Positions 1-6,284 of a DNA stretch of 12,788 nucleotides are shown piece after piece. Position 1 is the stretch's first letter. Every line of letters starts with the position of its first letter. Made by a program: the position numbers and the translations under genes. The notes under the pieces were generated by a model that saw only the letters and a list, made by a program, of their open reading frames with translations, searched no databases and was not told the DNA's origin. The stretch comes from Robiginitomaculum sp. (GTDB taxonomy: Bacteria; Pseudomonadota; Alphaproteobacteria; Caulobacterales; Maricaulaceae). The stretch covers positions 45,612 through 58,399 of the forward strand of contig NVWT02000011.1 of NCBI GenBank assembly GCA_002733735.2, read 5' to 3'.

Positions 1-113
1 TTACGGACTTGAAAACTTTTTTGTTGAATATGCATTTAGCTGTTCTAGTGCTTAAAAAACTAAGGTACAATGCCTTTAAGGTAAAATGTTGTTTGGTTCA
101 GTTTAATAAAAGT

Positions 114-122
114 TGTGGATAA
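114..122 (-). promoter_or_regulatory. DnaA box upstream of gcrA
   Basis: The + strand reads TGTGGATAA, which is the exact consensus DnaA box TTATCCACA on the minus strand. It lies about 160 nt before the gcrA start. A weaker 7/9 match, TCCTCCACA, lies on the + strand at 145-153. In Caulobacter, DnaA activates gcrA transcription, so the position fits a known circuit. By my own estimate, a perfect 9-mer on either strand of a 279-nt leader has a chance of about 0.2 percent. Binding is inferred, not shown. Confidence 0.6.
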
Positions 123-203
123 TTTACTCCTGCATCTTGTGTGTTCCTCCACAACGGCTACAATACCTTGTGTATTTCGGGGAAATATAGCGATCACCGC
201 TTG

Positions 204-218
204 TTAGTTTTCAGTTAA
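204..218 (+). promoter_or_regulatory. CtrA-like site before gcrA
   Basis: The sequence TTAG-N7-TTAA (204-207 and 215-218) differs by one base from the CtrA consensus TTAA-N7-TTAA and has the correct 7-nt spacer. It lies about 60 nt before the gcrA start. In Caulobacter, CtrA represses a gcrA promoter, so the placement is biologically sensible. Such AT-rich motifs also arise by chance, so this is a candidate only. Confidence 0.35.
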
Positions 219-279
219 AGACCGGCGGTAATTATTTTCAAACTCAAATCGGATTACCGATTAGATAAAGGGCAAACCA

Positions 280-813
280 ATGGCATGGACTGATGATCGA
301 GTGGAAACCTTAAAGAAGCTTTGGACCGAAGGCTTAAGCGCCAGTCAAATCGCCAAAGAAATGGGTGGCGTTACTAGGAATGCAGTTATCGGTAAAGTGC
401 ACCGGTTAGGCCTTTCCGGGCGAGCCACTCCATCACGGCCACCGCGCGCAAGACCTCGCCCCAAAGCTGCTGCTCCACGCAAAAGCCCGGTCTCTAGTAT
501 TAAAACCTCGGCAGCTGCGCCAGCGGCTCGTCGTGAAGAGCCGCCGGCAGCACCGATTGAGCCAAAAAAGCTACCCAGTGGTGAGTTTGCTACCGTGCTG
601 ACATTAACTAACAAGTTATGCAAATGGCCAATTGGCGATCCAGCCAAGCCGGGCTTTAAGTTTTGTGGTCGAGGCTCAACCGAAAGCACTCCTTATTGCA
701 AAGAACACGCGGCACAGGCCTATCAGCCACAAACCCGTCGTCGCCGTAAGCCATTACCAAAATCCGCGAATATTTTAGATTCTCTAGCTACACCAAGACA
801 AAGCTATAATTAG
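280..813 (+). CDS. gcrA: GcrA cell cycle regulator
   Basis: GcrA is a sigma70-associated transcription regulator that acts preferentially at promoters carrying CcrM-methylated GANTC sites and times cell-cycle genes. The 177-aa protein has the family's hallmark N-terminus: a helix-turn-helix over about residues 1-45, beginning MAWTDDRVETLKKLW and running through NAVIGKVHRLGLSGR. A disordered Ala/Pro/Arg-rich linker follows (about 48-100). The C-terminal region (about 110-150) contains CKWPIGDP, FCG and YCKEH, that is C114, C129, C140 and H143, and corresponds to the part that contacts sigma70 domain 2. The length is normal for the family. The ATG at 280 has an AAGGG Shine-Dalgarno sequence about 8 nt upstream. 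The gene stands alone, with a DnaA box and a CtrA-like site in its leader. The Arg-rich tail (153-157) is consistent with nucleic-acid contact. Confidence 0.95.
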   Translation: MAWTDDRVETLKKLWTEGLSASQIAKEMGGVTRNAVIGKVHRLGLSGRATPSRPPRARPRPKAAAPRKSPVSSIKTSAAAPAARREEPPAAPIEPKKLPSGEFATVLTLTNKLCKWPIGDPAKPGFKFCGRGSTESTPYCKEHAAQAYQPQTRRRRKPLPKSANILDSLATPRQSYN

Positions 814-887
814 TCTTAAAAACGAAGAAACAAAAACTACTTAAGCATTTCTTGGTCTTATCCGCTGAGTAAAACTAACAGAGCTTG

Positions 888-913
888 AAAAAAGCAAACC
901 CTATGGTTTGCTT
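888..913 (-). terminator. rho-independent terminator (minus strand)
   Basis: A perfect 9-bp stem, AAGCAAACC (892-900) with GGTTTGCTT (905-913), has a 4-nt loop. On the minus strand it is followed at once by six T residues (complement of 888-893). This is the canonical form for a transcript running right to left. On the + strand it has no T-run, so it would be only a weak terminator for gcrA. The nearest complete minus-strand gene ends at 1270, which implies either a long 3' UTR or a lost gene in between. Confidence 0.65.
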
Positions 914-966
914 AAGCGCTTCTATTGTTGTCACAAAACCCACGCTTCATTGGGCTTATCGTATAT

Positions 967-1068
967 TCACCATGTCAAAGAGCCGCAAACTGGCTTAGAC
1001 GCGCCATCTGCAACACCATTATAGCAAGCGAGGTCATAGCGGGTGTGGTTGAAACTTATCCCCTTTGA
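967..1068 (-). pseudogene. possible short coding remnant
   Basis: On the minus strand a 33-codon open stretch with protein-like composition (for example DLACYNGVADGASKPVCGSL) runs between two in-frame stops. It has no start codon. An adjacent frame gives a 21-codon ORF ending just upstream, which would suit a frameshifted remnant. The terminator at 888-913 lies just downstream on the same strand, as expected after a former gene. I cannot assign a family, and chance openness over 100 nt is common. Confidence 0.15.
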
Positions 1069-1100
1069 TCAAGTGTCGGTAAGGGGCAATGAGTGCTAAT

Positions 1101-1143
1101 TCTTTGCCAATTAACCCTCATTTTATGAGCAGTCTTTGCCAAT
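1101..1143. repeat. 11-bp direct repeat pair
   Basis: TCTTTGCCAAT occurs at 1101-1111 and again at 1133-1143, a period of 32 bp. Each copy has GCTAAT close by (1095-1100 before the first, 1148-1153 after the second), so the pair forms a partly mirrored arrangement. No function is apparent. Regulatory half-sites or a decayed repeat element are both possible. Confidence 0.4.
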
Positions 1144-1168
1144 GATTGCTAATTAAGGGGTAAGCATG

Positions 1169-1186
1169 AAGGGTCACGTGACCCTT
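1169..1186. repeat. 18-bp perfect palindrome
   Basis: AAGGGTCAC/GTGACCCTT is self-complementary over all 18 bases. It could fold as a 7-bp stem with a 4-nt loop in RNA or act as a dimer-binding site in DNA. Its right half and flank (1180-1197) match 8896-8913 at 15 of 18 positions. There, an AGGGTC...GACCCT hairpin also occurs, which suggests both derive from one repeat family. Confidence 0.5.
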
Positions 1187-1199
1187 ATTTGCAATTCTT

Positions 1200-1239
1200 C
1201 TGTCTCGTGGTCAGATTGCTTCGCAGTGACCTCCGACAG
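1200..1239. other. structured hairpin in 3' region
   Basis: Nested inverted repeats pair CTGTC (1200-1204) with GACAG (1235-1239), GGTC (1209-1212) with GACC (1228-1231), and ATTGC (1215-1219) with GCAGT (1223-1227, one wobble) around a 3-nt loop. A second hairpin, AGGTGC (1256-1261) with GCACCT (1266-1271), lies at the stop codon of the 56-aa ORF and is extended by CTAAC (1245-1249) with GTTAG (1273-1277). These would sit at the 3' end of the minus-strand mRNA. Neither has a T-run, so a role in RNA stability or termination is only possible. Confidence 0.35.
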
Positions 1240-1269
1240 GCGTCCTAACCGGCCGAGGTGCGGTCGCAC

Positions 1270-1440
1270 CTAGTTAGTAGTATTCTGCAAAATGGTATGT
1301 TTTCTTCTCTCGCGGTGAAATACCCAAGCACCGTCATACTCCGACTTGTTCGCATCCAGGGATAGGTAAACTGGATCACCAGAATAAATCGTATGATGAC
1401 GGTAGGTGGGGAGGTTAAATCTGCCCCGTCTCTTGAACAT
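1270..1440 (-). CDS. 56-aa hypothetical protein
   Basis: This short ORF starts at ATG 1440-1438 and ends at TAG 1272-1270. It encodes a 56-aa basic protein with no signal peptide or membrane segment. It begins MFKRRGRFNLPTYRHH, has a central stretch around DPVYLSLDANKSEYDGAW (about 22-39) and a second basic patch, FHRERRKH (41-48). It begins 12 nt after the stop of the secreted-protein gene at 1453, so the two probably share a transcript. An AGGA element lies about 10 nt upstream of the ATG. The codon use and composition read like a real protein, but I recognise no family. It could also be the remnant of a longer gene. The inverted repeats in this stretch (for example ATCCAG 1354-1359 with CTGGAT 1371-1376) are easily accommodated by coding sequence. 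Confidence 0.5.
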   Translation of the reverse strand: MFKRRGRFNLPTYRHHTIYSGDPVYLSLDANKSEYDGAWVFHRERRKHTILQNTTN

Positions 1441-1452
1441 TTTTTCTTTATC

Positions 1453-1830
1453 CTATCGCAGGGAAACTCCGGTTAATCTACGACAATTCACCTCTTTACA
1501 CCCAGGAACGCTAGAATAGTCATCATAACCAAACCAAATTTGTAAATTTCTATTACTGGCTTTTGCCGTCAGCAATACTTGCAAAGTATAATCAACTTGT
1601 TTTGAATTTCTGCTTGCGATAGCCATAGCATAATAGGTAATCTCCTCAGTATATGCCTTACTCGGAATTTTCTTACACTTAACTTGAATCCGATTTAAAA
1701 ACACGGCAACCGACAAAGGTATACAGACTCGCTTCATGATTTTTGCTTTATTTGCACTAATTGGTGTTGCTGCGAAAGATAAGCCAAGAAAAGCAATGGC
1801 TATCGCACCTGCTTTGATAAAATTATTCAT
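1453..1830 (-). CDS. small secreted cysteine-containing protein
   Basis: The gene encodes a 125-aa protein with a clear Sec signal peptide: NNFIK, a hydrophobic core over about residues 7-20, and a likely cleavage after ISA at residue 26. The mature part of about 99 aa has four cysteines (C36, C52, C111, C116), enough for two disulfides in the periplasm. The C-terminal region (VLLTAKASNRNLQIW, then CKEVNC and RRLTGVSL) resembles a pattern I associate with small uncharacterised secreted proteins of proteobacteria that lack a named function. I chose the ATG at 1830 rather than an upstream in-frame start at 1866 because it places GGAG 6 nt before the ATG and the signal peptide at the very N-terminus. 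It stands upstream of the 56-aa ORF on the same strand. Confidence 0.75.
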   Translation of the reverse strand: MNNFIKAGAIAIAFLGLSFAATPISANKAKIMKRVCIPLSVAVFLNRIQVKCKKIPSKAYTEEITYYAMAIASRNSKQVDYTLQVLLTAKASNRNLQIWFGYDDYSSVPGCKEVNCRRLTGVSLR

Positions 1831-2119
1831 TGTATTCTCCAAACAGAAACCCCTCACCCGGCACAAGTACTACAGGTGATTATTGCAGTCAATAATACCT
1901 ATAGGCAAATGAAACCATCAAGCCATGAGCTTTTATTTTATTACTCAAGTAATTCCTCTCTTGTTGTGAGTTCTGTAAAGACAAACTCAAGTAAACTTCT
2001 ATTTCTCTTTAACCTAAAATGTTCAAGCGTGTGATTATAGGGTTTACTTTGCCCTATTAGCACAGACTCTATTTACAGCCTGCTCGAACAGCAATCCATA
2101 CTTCATAATGACAAAGCCC

Positions 2120-2147
2120 TTGACAAATTCGCTGCGCTTGCTATTTA
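2120..2147 (+). promoter_or_regulatory. sigma70-type promoter of 2190 operon
   Basis: A perfect -35 hexamer TTGACA (2120-2125) is separated by 16 nt from TATTTA (2142-2147). Transcription would start near 2154, about 36 nt before the ATG at 2190. This is one of the best promoter matches in the window, and it overlaps the inverted repeats at 2147-2171. Confidence 0.55.
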
Positions 2148-2171
2148 TCAAATAACTTTGATTTACAAAGT
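2147..2171. promoter_or_regulatory. overlapping inverted repeats, operator candidate
   Basis: Two perfect inverted repeats overlap here: ATCAAA (2147-2152) with TTTGAT (2157-2162), and ACTTTG (2155-2160) with CAAAGT (2166-2171). They cover the edge of the -10 hexamer and the likely transcription start. This is where a repressor would act, and the operon encodes its own winged-helix protein at 2795-3100, so autoregulation is a natural hypothesis. Confidence 0.4.
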
Positions 2172-2189
2172 ACTTTATAGGAGATTAAA

Positions 2190-2798
2190 ATGAGTACCGA
2201 GAAAATGCAAGAAGACATCAACTGGATCAAGCAAATGGCTGAAGAGGGGCGAGACGCGCCACTTAGTGGCAGCTCAATCGGCGTATGGTGGGCAATACTA
2301 ACCTCGTTGATGATGTTGCTCCATTGGGCGACGTTAAGTGGTTATATGCCATTTGCCATTCAATATATCGGCTTAGGTTGGCTATCTTATGCTGTGCTTG
2401 GGTTTATCGGCACTATAGTGCTGGGCAAGAAAATCCAACGCAAAGGTGGCGCACGCTCTATTAATGATCGAGTGTTAAGTGCAACATGGGCAATGTTCGG
2501 AGCCGGCATCAGCACCTTTTCCATTGGCGTTGTGATAGCCGTATTTGTAACAGAAATCCCATATTGGTTGTTTAATGTTATCATGCCGGTATCATTTATT
2601 GGCTACGGAATTGCCAATGGCATTACTGCGGTGCTTTCAAAGAACAAAATCAGCACCCTGTCGGCAATAGCAAGTTTTGTTCTTGCTCTGATTATGATGA
2701 CTATGTTGAACAATGTTAACTTGTACCTAATAGCAGCAATAGGCGTTCTTGTTGTGATCTTGCCGCCATCATTATTGTCAGAAAAGACAAGAAAATGA
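2190..2798 (+). CDS. six-helix membrane protein, unknown function
   Basis: This 202-aa protein has a charged cytoplasmic N-terminus (MSTEKMQEDINWIKQMAEEG) followed by about six predicted membrane helices, roughly 30-50, 57-79, 98-120, 125-149, 155-174 and 176-194, and a short basic tail. A conserved-looking NWIKQMAEEGRDAPL stretch precedes the first helix. I cannot name the family. AGGAG sits 6 nt upstream of the ATG. The stop codon overlaps the start of the next gene (ATGA at 2795-2798), so translation of the two is coupled. Membrane proteins of this kind are often paired with a small winged-helix regulator, which suggests that the pair works as a regulated membrane unit. The ligand or transported substrate is unknown. 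Confidence 0.8.
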   Translation: MSTEKMQEDINWIKQMAEEGRDAPLSGSSIGVWWAILTSLMMLLHWATLSGYMPFAIQYIGLGWLSYAVLGFIGTIVLGKKIQRKGGARSINDRVLSATWAMFGAGISTFSIGVVIAVFVTEIPYWLFNVIMPVSFIGYGIANGITAVLSKNKISTLSAIASFVLALIMMTMLNNVNLYLIAAIGVLVVILPPSLLSEKTRK

Positions 2799-3100
2799 GT
2801 GCCTTTAATGCCGATGATCTTGATCCGGTGATCCACGGTAAATTACGTCTAGGGGTGATGGCATATCTTGCCAGTGCTGGCTCTGCCAGCTTCACCACTC
2901 TACGGGAAAAAACCGGCAGCACAGATGGTAATTTATCGACCCATTTACGTAAACTTGAAGATCGGGGCTATATCAAAATTACTAAAAGCTTTGAAAACAG
3001 AAAACCGCTTAGCTTGGCCAGCATGACTGACAAAGGGCGAGAAAAGTGGATAGATTATTTGGGTAAAATGCGTGATCTGTTAGGGAGTAACACATCATAA
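2795..3100 (+). CDS. winged-helix transcriptional regulator
   Basis: This 101-aa protein is a single winged-helix DNA-binding domain of the MarR/ArsR-like type found as small stand-alone regulators. IHGKLRLGVMAYLA opens the domain. The helix-turn-helix spans about residues 33-57, with the recognition helix around TDGNLSTHLRKLEDRGYI. A beta wing with ENRKPLSLASMTDKG follows (67-81), then a C-terminal dimerisation helix. There is no sensor domain, so the signal may come from the coupled membrane protein or from a small ligand. It overlaps the upstream gene by 4 nt. The inverted repeats at 2147-2171 are a plausible autoregulatory site. Confidence 0.85.
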   Translation: MSAFNADDLDPVIHGKLRLGVMAYLASAGSASFTTLREKTGSTDGNLSTHLRKLEDRGYIKITKSFENRKPLSLASMTDKGREKWIDYLGKMRDLLGSNTS

Positions 3101-3158
3101 AGCCTAAGTTATTCCTCGATAAAACCTCCATAATATAATTGTATCAGACAGGTTGCGG

Positions 3159-3187
3159 TTTACATTTTTATCGTTTATCGCTATGTA
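3159..3187 (+). promoter_or_regulatory. possible promoter of DUF418 gene
   Basis: TTTACA (3159-3164) and TATGTA (3182-3187) are separated by exactly 17 nt. The pair lies about 28 nt upstream of the ATG at 3215. The match is moderate, and the gene could also be read from the upstream operon, since the gap is only 114 nt and contains no obvious terminator. Confidence 0.3.
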
Positions 3188-3214
3188 TGAAAAATAAAGC
3201 AACGGGGTAATATT

Positions 3215-4405
3215 ATGAGTTATGCAACTAACAATGCCGCCACTGGTCGTCACATCATGCCAGATCTGGTGCGATCATTTGCTATTATCGGTATTGCTTT
3301 GGTTAATGTTGGGCTGTTCGCCTATCCAATGGAGTTAAGTTATTTTGATGGTGGCTTCCAAACCGTCGCTGATAGCTGGGCGCATTTTTCTGTTAATTCG
3401 CTATTCTCGATGAAATCATACAGCCTGTTCTCGTTTATGTTCGGAGTTGGTTTTGCTTATCAAATTCAATCAGCAAGTCGATCAGAAGCCGGATTTGGCG
3501 GCAGGTATTCCAGGCGCATTATTGGGCTGCTGGTATTAGGCTTGGCGCACATCGCTTTTGCTTTTCAAGGTGACATTTTATTACTGTATGGCCTAATCGG
3601 CATGCTGTTGTTTTTCTTTAGAAATACCAAAGTAAAAACCCTTTGCTGGACGGCTGGAGTTTTCATTGTATTGCAAGTTTTGCTTGGCTTGCTGCTGGTT
3701 GGCTCTATCTGGGCTGGACTTAACTACGCCCCTGAAGAAATGGCAGCAGCTGCCGATGAACTGGCGGTCACTGCATTACAGTCCCGCGAGGCATTTGGCT
3801 CTGGAAATTTCATTGACAGTATCCATCAGCGTTTAGGCGAATATACGGCAGCAGCACCAATTTTCATCTATCAAGGCCTTGGAGTATTAGGGTATTTCCT
3901 ATTGGGACTGGCTGCGGTAAAATCCGGTATAATCTCTGACCCAACAGCAAATATTTGGAAAAAGTTTCGCGGCTTTGCCCTGCCAATAGGTGTATTGGGA
4001 AGTGTCTATGGTGCATGGTTGATGATGACAGCAACTGAAATGATGTCGGTACAAATGATGGGCGGCATGGCAGTACTTGGGTTATTCGCGCCAGTTTCTA
4101 CTGCTGGTTATTTGGGCATGATCGCATTGTGGGCAATTGGGCCGGCAACAAAAATAAAAACCTTTTTTGCTAGAGGCGGCACCGCCACTCTTAGTGCGTA
4201 TTTATTGCAATCCGTATTGCTGTCACTGATTTTCAATAATTATGGGCTTGGCCTGTTTGGTCAATTAGGCGCGGCATATTGCATTGCCATCGCCTTGGCA
4301 GTGGCGGTATTTACCTTGGCATTTATGTCCATTTGGCGCAAAAAATTCAAACTAGGACCCGTTGAATATATCTTCCGCAGTTGGACATATTTGGGGAAAA
4401 GATAG
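3215..4405 (+). CDS. DUF418 family membrane protein
   Basis: This 396-aa polytopic inner-membrane protein matches the DUF418 family. Near the N-terminus, MPDLVRSFAIIGIALVNVG (15-33) is the family's D-x-x-R-x-x-A-I-x-G-I start. The C-terminal DUF418 domain (about 225-385) ends with GGTATLSAYLLQSVL and FKLGPVEYIFRSWTY, both typical. About eight to ten hydrophobic helices are visible. The function of the family is not established; some members are linked to acyltransferase-like folds or transport. GGGG sits 7 nt before the ATG. The length is normal for the family. Its place after the membrane protein/regulator pair suggests common regulation, but this is inferred from position only. Confidence 0.88.
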   Translation: MSYATNNAATGRHIMPDLVRSFAIIGIALVNVGLFAYPMELSYFDGGFQTVADSWAHFSVNSLFSMKSYSLFSFMFGVGFAYQIQSASRSEAGFGGRYSRRIIGLLVLGLAHIAFAFQGDILLLYGLIGMLLFFFRNTKVKTLCWTAGVFIVLQVLLGLLLVGSIWAGLNYAPEEMAAAADELAVTALQSREAFGSGNFIDSIHQRLGEYTAAAPIFIYQGLGVLGYFLLGLAAVKSGIISDPTANIWKKFRGFALPIGVLGSVYGAWLMMTATEMMSVQMMGGMAVLGLFAPVSTAGYLGMIALWAIGPATKIKTFFARGGTATLSAYLLQSVLLSLIFNNYGLGLFGQLGAAYCIAIALAVAVFTLAFMSIWRKKFKLGPVEYIFRSWTYLGKR

Positions 4406-4475
4406 CTATATCAATTGAACTTTTAGACACTTTGTAAGGTTCATTCTATAGTTGGCTTGTGAGCTACAATTGATT

Positions 4476-4826
4476 TCATTGTCCCATAATTTGGCGGAAC
4501 AACCAGCGAACTGGCAAAGAAAAAAACTTGTGAGACATTCGCCACGCGAAAACCCAACTGTACAGCACTAAAATAAGCAATAATAAAATACCGGCCACAT
4601 ACAATACGGTGAAACTATTTAGCCCACTTTGTCCTTCAGGAATTAGGAAACCACCAATAACCAATGAACTTAAAGTTAATGCAACTCCCACTATTAGGCT
4701 AAAAACAATTACAAAAATCAGTAATCCCAAACCTAAAATTAGTAATACGCCAAGACAGACCATTACAACGAACAATGCTTTGGCAAACGTATTCGGCAAT
4801 TCGATATACCAGTTTTTAGCTTTCAT
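4476..4826 (-). CDS. small membrane protein downstream of lpdA
   Basis: This protein of about 116 aa is dominated by hydrophobic helices, two over roughly residues 16-62 and one at about 72-95, with a basic C-terminal tail (RMSHKFFSLPVRWLFRQ). I do not recognise the family. The ATG at 4826 shares one base with the lpdA stop (TGATG), so the gene is translationally coupled to lpdA; a GTG at 4829 is an alternative start. It is convergent with the DUF418 gene. The 70-nt gap holds only weak inverted repeats (ATCAATTG 4410-4417 with CAATTGAT 4467-4474) that may contribute to termination. A role related to dehydrogenase function is not implied by sequence. Confidence 0.7.
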   Translation of the reverse strand: MKAKNWYIELPNTFAKALFVVMVCLGVLLILGLGLLIFVIVFSLIVGVALTLSSLVIGGFLIPEGQSGLNSFTVLYVAGILLLLILVLYSWVFAWRMSHKFFSLPVRWLFRQIMGQ

Positions 4827-6229
4827 CACATCTGCATTGTCCAGCCTTCGACCCCCATTGCCGCTTGGCGTAGGGCTTCGGACAGTGTCGGATGGGCATG
4901 GCAGGTTCTGGCTATATCTTCGGAGGCAGCTCTAAATTCCATCGCCAAAGTTGCTTCGCCGATCATCTCGGATACATTGGCACCTAACATGTGTACGCCT
5001 AATATTTCGTCAGTTGTGGCATCGGCCAAAACTTTGATAAAACCATCGGTTTGATGATTTGCTCGGCCTCTGGAATTGGCAGCAAATGGAAACGCCCCTT
5101 TTTTGTAGGCAATACCAGCTTCTTTTAATTCTTCTTCGGTTTTGCCAACCCATGCCATTTCCGGCGAGGTATAAACCACCCCCGGTATCACATCATAATT
5201 CACGTGACCGGCTTTGCCAGCAATGCTTTCAGCGCAAGCAACCGCTTCTTCTTCGGCCTTGTGCGCCAACATTGGCCCCGCCGTGCAATCGCCTATTGCC
5301 CAAATATTGTCGGCAGCAGTTTTCCAATGATCGGTTTCGATAAAGCCTCTGGCATCTAATTTAACGCCAACTTCCTGCAAACCCAGACCCTCAGTTACTG
5401 GCCGACGGCCAATGGCCACCAAAACCACATCGGTTTCTATTGTCGTTATCTCGCCACCAGCAGCTGGTTCCATAGATAGCTTCAAAGTATTTTTCAGCTT
5501 CTCAACTGCCGTAACTTTGGTGCCAAGATGAAACTCGAAACCTTGTTTCTTGAGGATACGGGTTGCTTGCTTGGCCAGTTCGCCATCAGCTCCGGGCATG
5601 ATACGCGGTAAATATTCTACCACTTTTACTTTTGCACCCAACCGCCGCCAGACAGAGCCAAGCTCCAGACCGATAACACCGGCACCGATCACCACCATCG
5701 ACTTTGGAACTTTGCTTAGCGACAATGCGCCCGTCGACGAAACAATGCGTTCCTCGTCAATTTCAACACCGGGCAATGGGGTGACTTCTGATCCAGTAGC
5801 AATAACAATATGCTTGGTGATCAGTTCGGACTTTTTACCCTTGGCATCGGTTACTTCAACCTTACCTTTACCAGCAATCCGGCCACGCCCGGTAATATGA
5901 GTGACTTTGTTTTTCTTGAACAAAAATGCAATGCCCTTGGTTAGGCCATCAACGGTTTCGTCTTTCGACTTCATCATTTGCGGCAGATCCAGCTCAACAC
6001 CAGAAACTTTAACCCCAAGGCCAGCCATGTGGCTGCCGGCAGCCTCGAACATTTCAGATGCGTGCAGTAATGCTTTGGACGGAATACAACCGACATTAAG
6101 ACAGGTTCCGCCCAAGGTGGAGCCGCTTTCAACACAAGCAACCTTAAGACCCAGCTGACCGGCGCGAATGGCGCAATTATAGCCGCCCGGCCCGCCGCCA
6201 ATTATTACAATGTCAAACGTATCACTCAT
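4826..6229 (-). CDS. lpdA: dihydrolipoyl dehydrogenase (E3)
   Basis: This is the FAD enzyme that reoxidises dihydrolipoamide in 2-oxoacid dehydrogenase complexes and passes electrons to NAD+. The 467-aa protein has the FAD-binding GGGPGG loop (11-16), the redox disulfide GGTCLNVGC (C43, C48), the NAD-binding GAGVIG loop (182-187), the second FAD motif AIGDCTAGPMLAHKA (311-325) and the dimer-interface catalytic HAHPTLSE (H446, E451). All key residues are present and the length is normal. I chose the ATG at 6229 over an in-frame ATG at 6268 because it starts MSDTFDIVIIGGG, as in relatives, and has AAGGGG about 7 nt upstream. It lies 55 nt after tetR and overlaps the next gene. With odhB on the same strand to the right it most likely serves the 2-oxoglutarate dehydrogenase complex. 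Confidence 0.96.
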   Translation of the reverse strand: MSDTFDIVIIGGGPGGYNCAIRAGQLGLKVACVESGSTLGGTCLNVGCIPSKALLHASEMFEAAGSHMAGLGVKVSGVELDLPQMMKSKDETVDGLTKGIAFLFKKNKVTHITGRGRIAGKGKVEVTDAKGKKSELITKHIVIATGSEVTPLPGVEIDEERIVSSTGALSLSKVPKSMVVIGAGVIGLELGSVWRRLGAKVKVVEYLPRIMPGADGELAKQATRILKKQGFEFHLGTKVTAVEKLKNTLKLSMEPAAGGEITTIETDVVLVAIGRRPVTEGLGLQEVGVKLDARGFIETDHWKTAADNIWAIGDCTAGPMLAHKAEEEAVACAESIAGKAGHVNYDVIPGVVYTSPEMAWVGKTEEELKEAGIAYKKGAFPFAANSRGRANHQTDGFIKVLADATTDEILGVHMLGANVSEMIGEATLAMEFRAASEDIARTCHAHPTLSEALRQAAMGVEGWTMQM

Positions 6230-6284
6230 GCCTGTTCCCCTTAGCCGCGAATCTAGCTCAAAGTGCAATTTGTCTTAGCTTTGG

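Larger units (their letters stand above)
814..1269. other. gene-poor, hairpin-rich region
   Basis: I found no convincing gene in this stretch. It contains a minus-strand terminator hairpin (888-913), a hairpin of CCCCTT (1060-1065) with AAGGGG (1081-1086), two copies of an 11-bp direct repeat TCTTTGCCAAT (1101-1111 and 1133-1143) followed or preceded by GCTAAT, a short CTCAT/ATGAG hairpin, an 18-bp perfect palindrome (1169-1186) and a 40-nt hairpin (1200-1239). On the minus strand a 33-codon open stretch (967-1068) lacks a start and may be a gene remnant. Most of this interval would be the 3' region of a minus-strand transcript from the two small genes at 1270-1830. Confidence 0.55.
1831..2189. 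other. divergent intergenic region
   Basis: This 359-nt spacer separates the minus-strand secreted-protein gene from the + strand membrane-protein operon and must carry the promoters of both. On the right it has a good TTGACA/TATTTA promoter and overlapping inverted repeats. A GANTC site (GACTC, 2065-2069) lies 51 nt upstream of the -35 hexamer and could be a CcrM methylation target. A 42-codon Ser-rich open stretch from 1910 looks like chance. I saw no repeats or RNA gene. Confidence 0.5.

Noticed and set aside
345..689. Minus-strand 114-codon open frame inside gcrA
   Set aside because: It lies antisense to a clear gcrA and has the Ala/Gly/Arg-rich composition of a shadow frame.
814..1269. 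tRNA, 6S, RNase P, SRP or tmRNA gene in the gene-poor region
   Set aside because: None of the conserved cores of these RNAs that I know was found on either strand.
1243..1279. attC-like integron recombination site (CTAAC...GTTAG around a hairpin)
   Set aside because: The core sequences do not fit RYYYAAC and GTTRRRY exactly, there is no integrase or cassette array, and the hairpin overlaps the 56-aa ORF stop.
1270..1445. Plus-strand structured RNA ending in a T-run (CACCGTCAT/ATGACGGT pairing, GGGG...CCCC, then six T)
   Set aside because: The last hairpin is 12 nt away from the T-run, so it is not a proper terminator. The minus strand here reads as a continuous 56-codon ORF with a start placed 12 nt after the preceding gene, which explains the sequence better.
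1910..2038. 42-codon plus-strand ORF rich in Ser and Leu
   Set aside because: No Shine-Dalgarno, no recognisable feature, and it lies in the AT-rich divergent spacer where such openness is common.
5059..6158. Several plus-strand open frames across lpdA
   Set aside because: They are antisense to a fully conserved lpdA, have no ribosome-binding sites of note and low-complexity composition.
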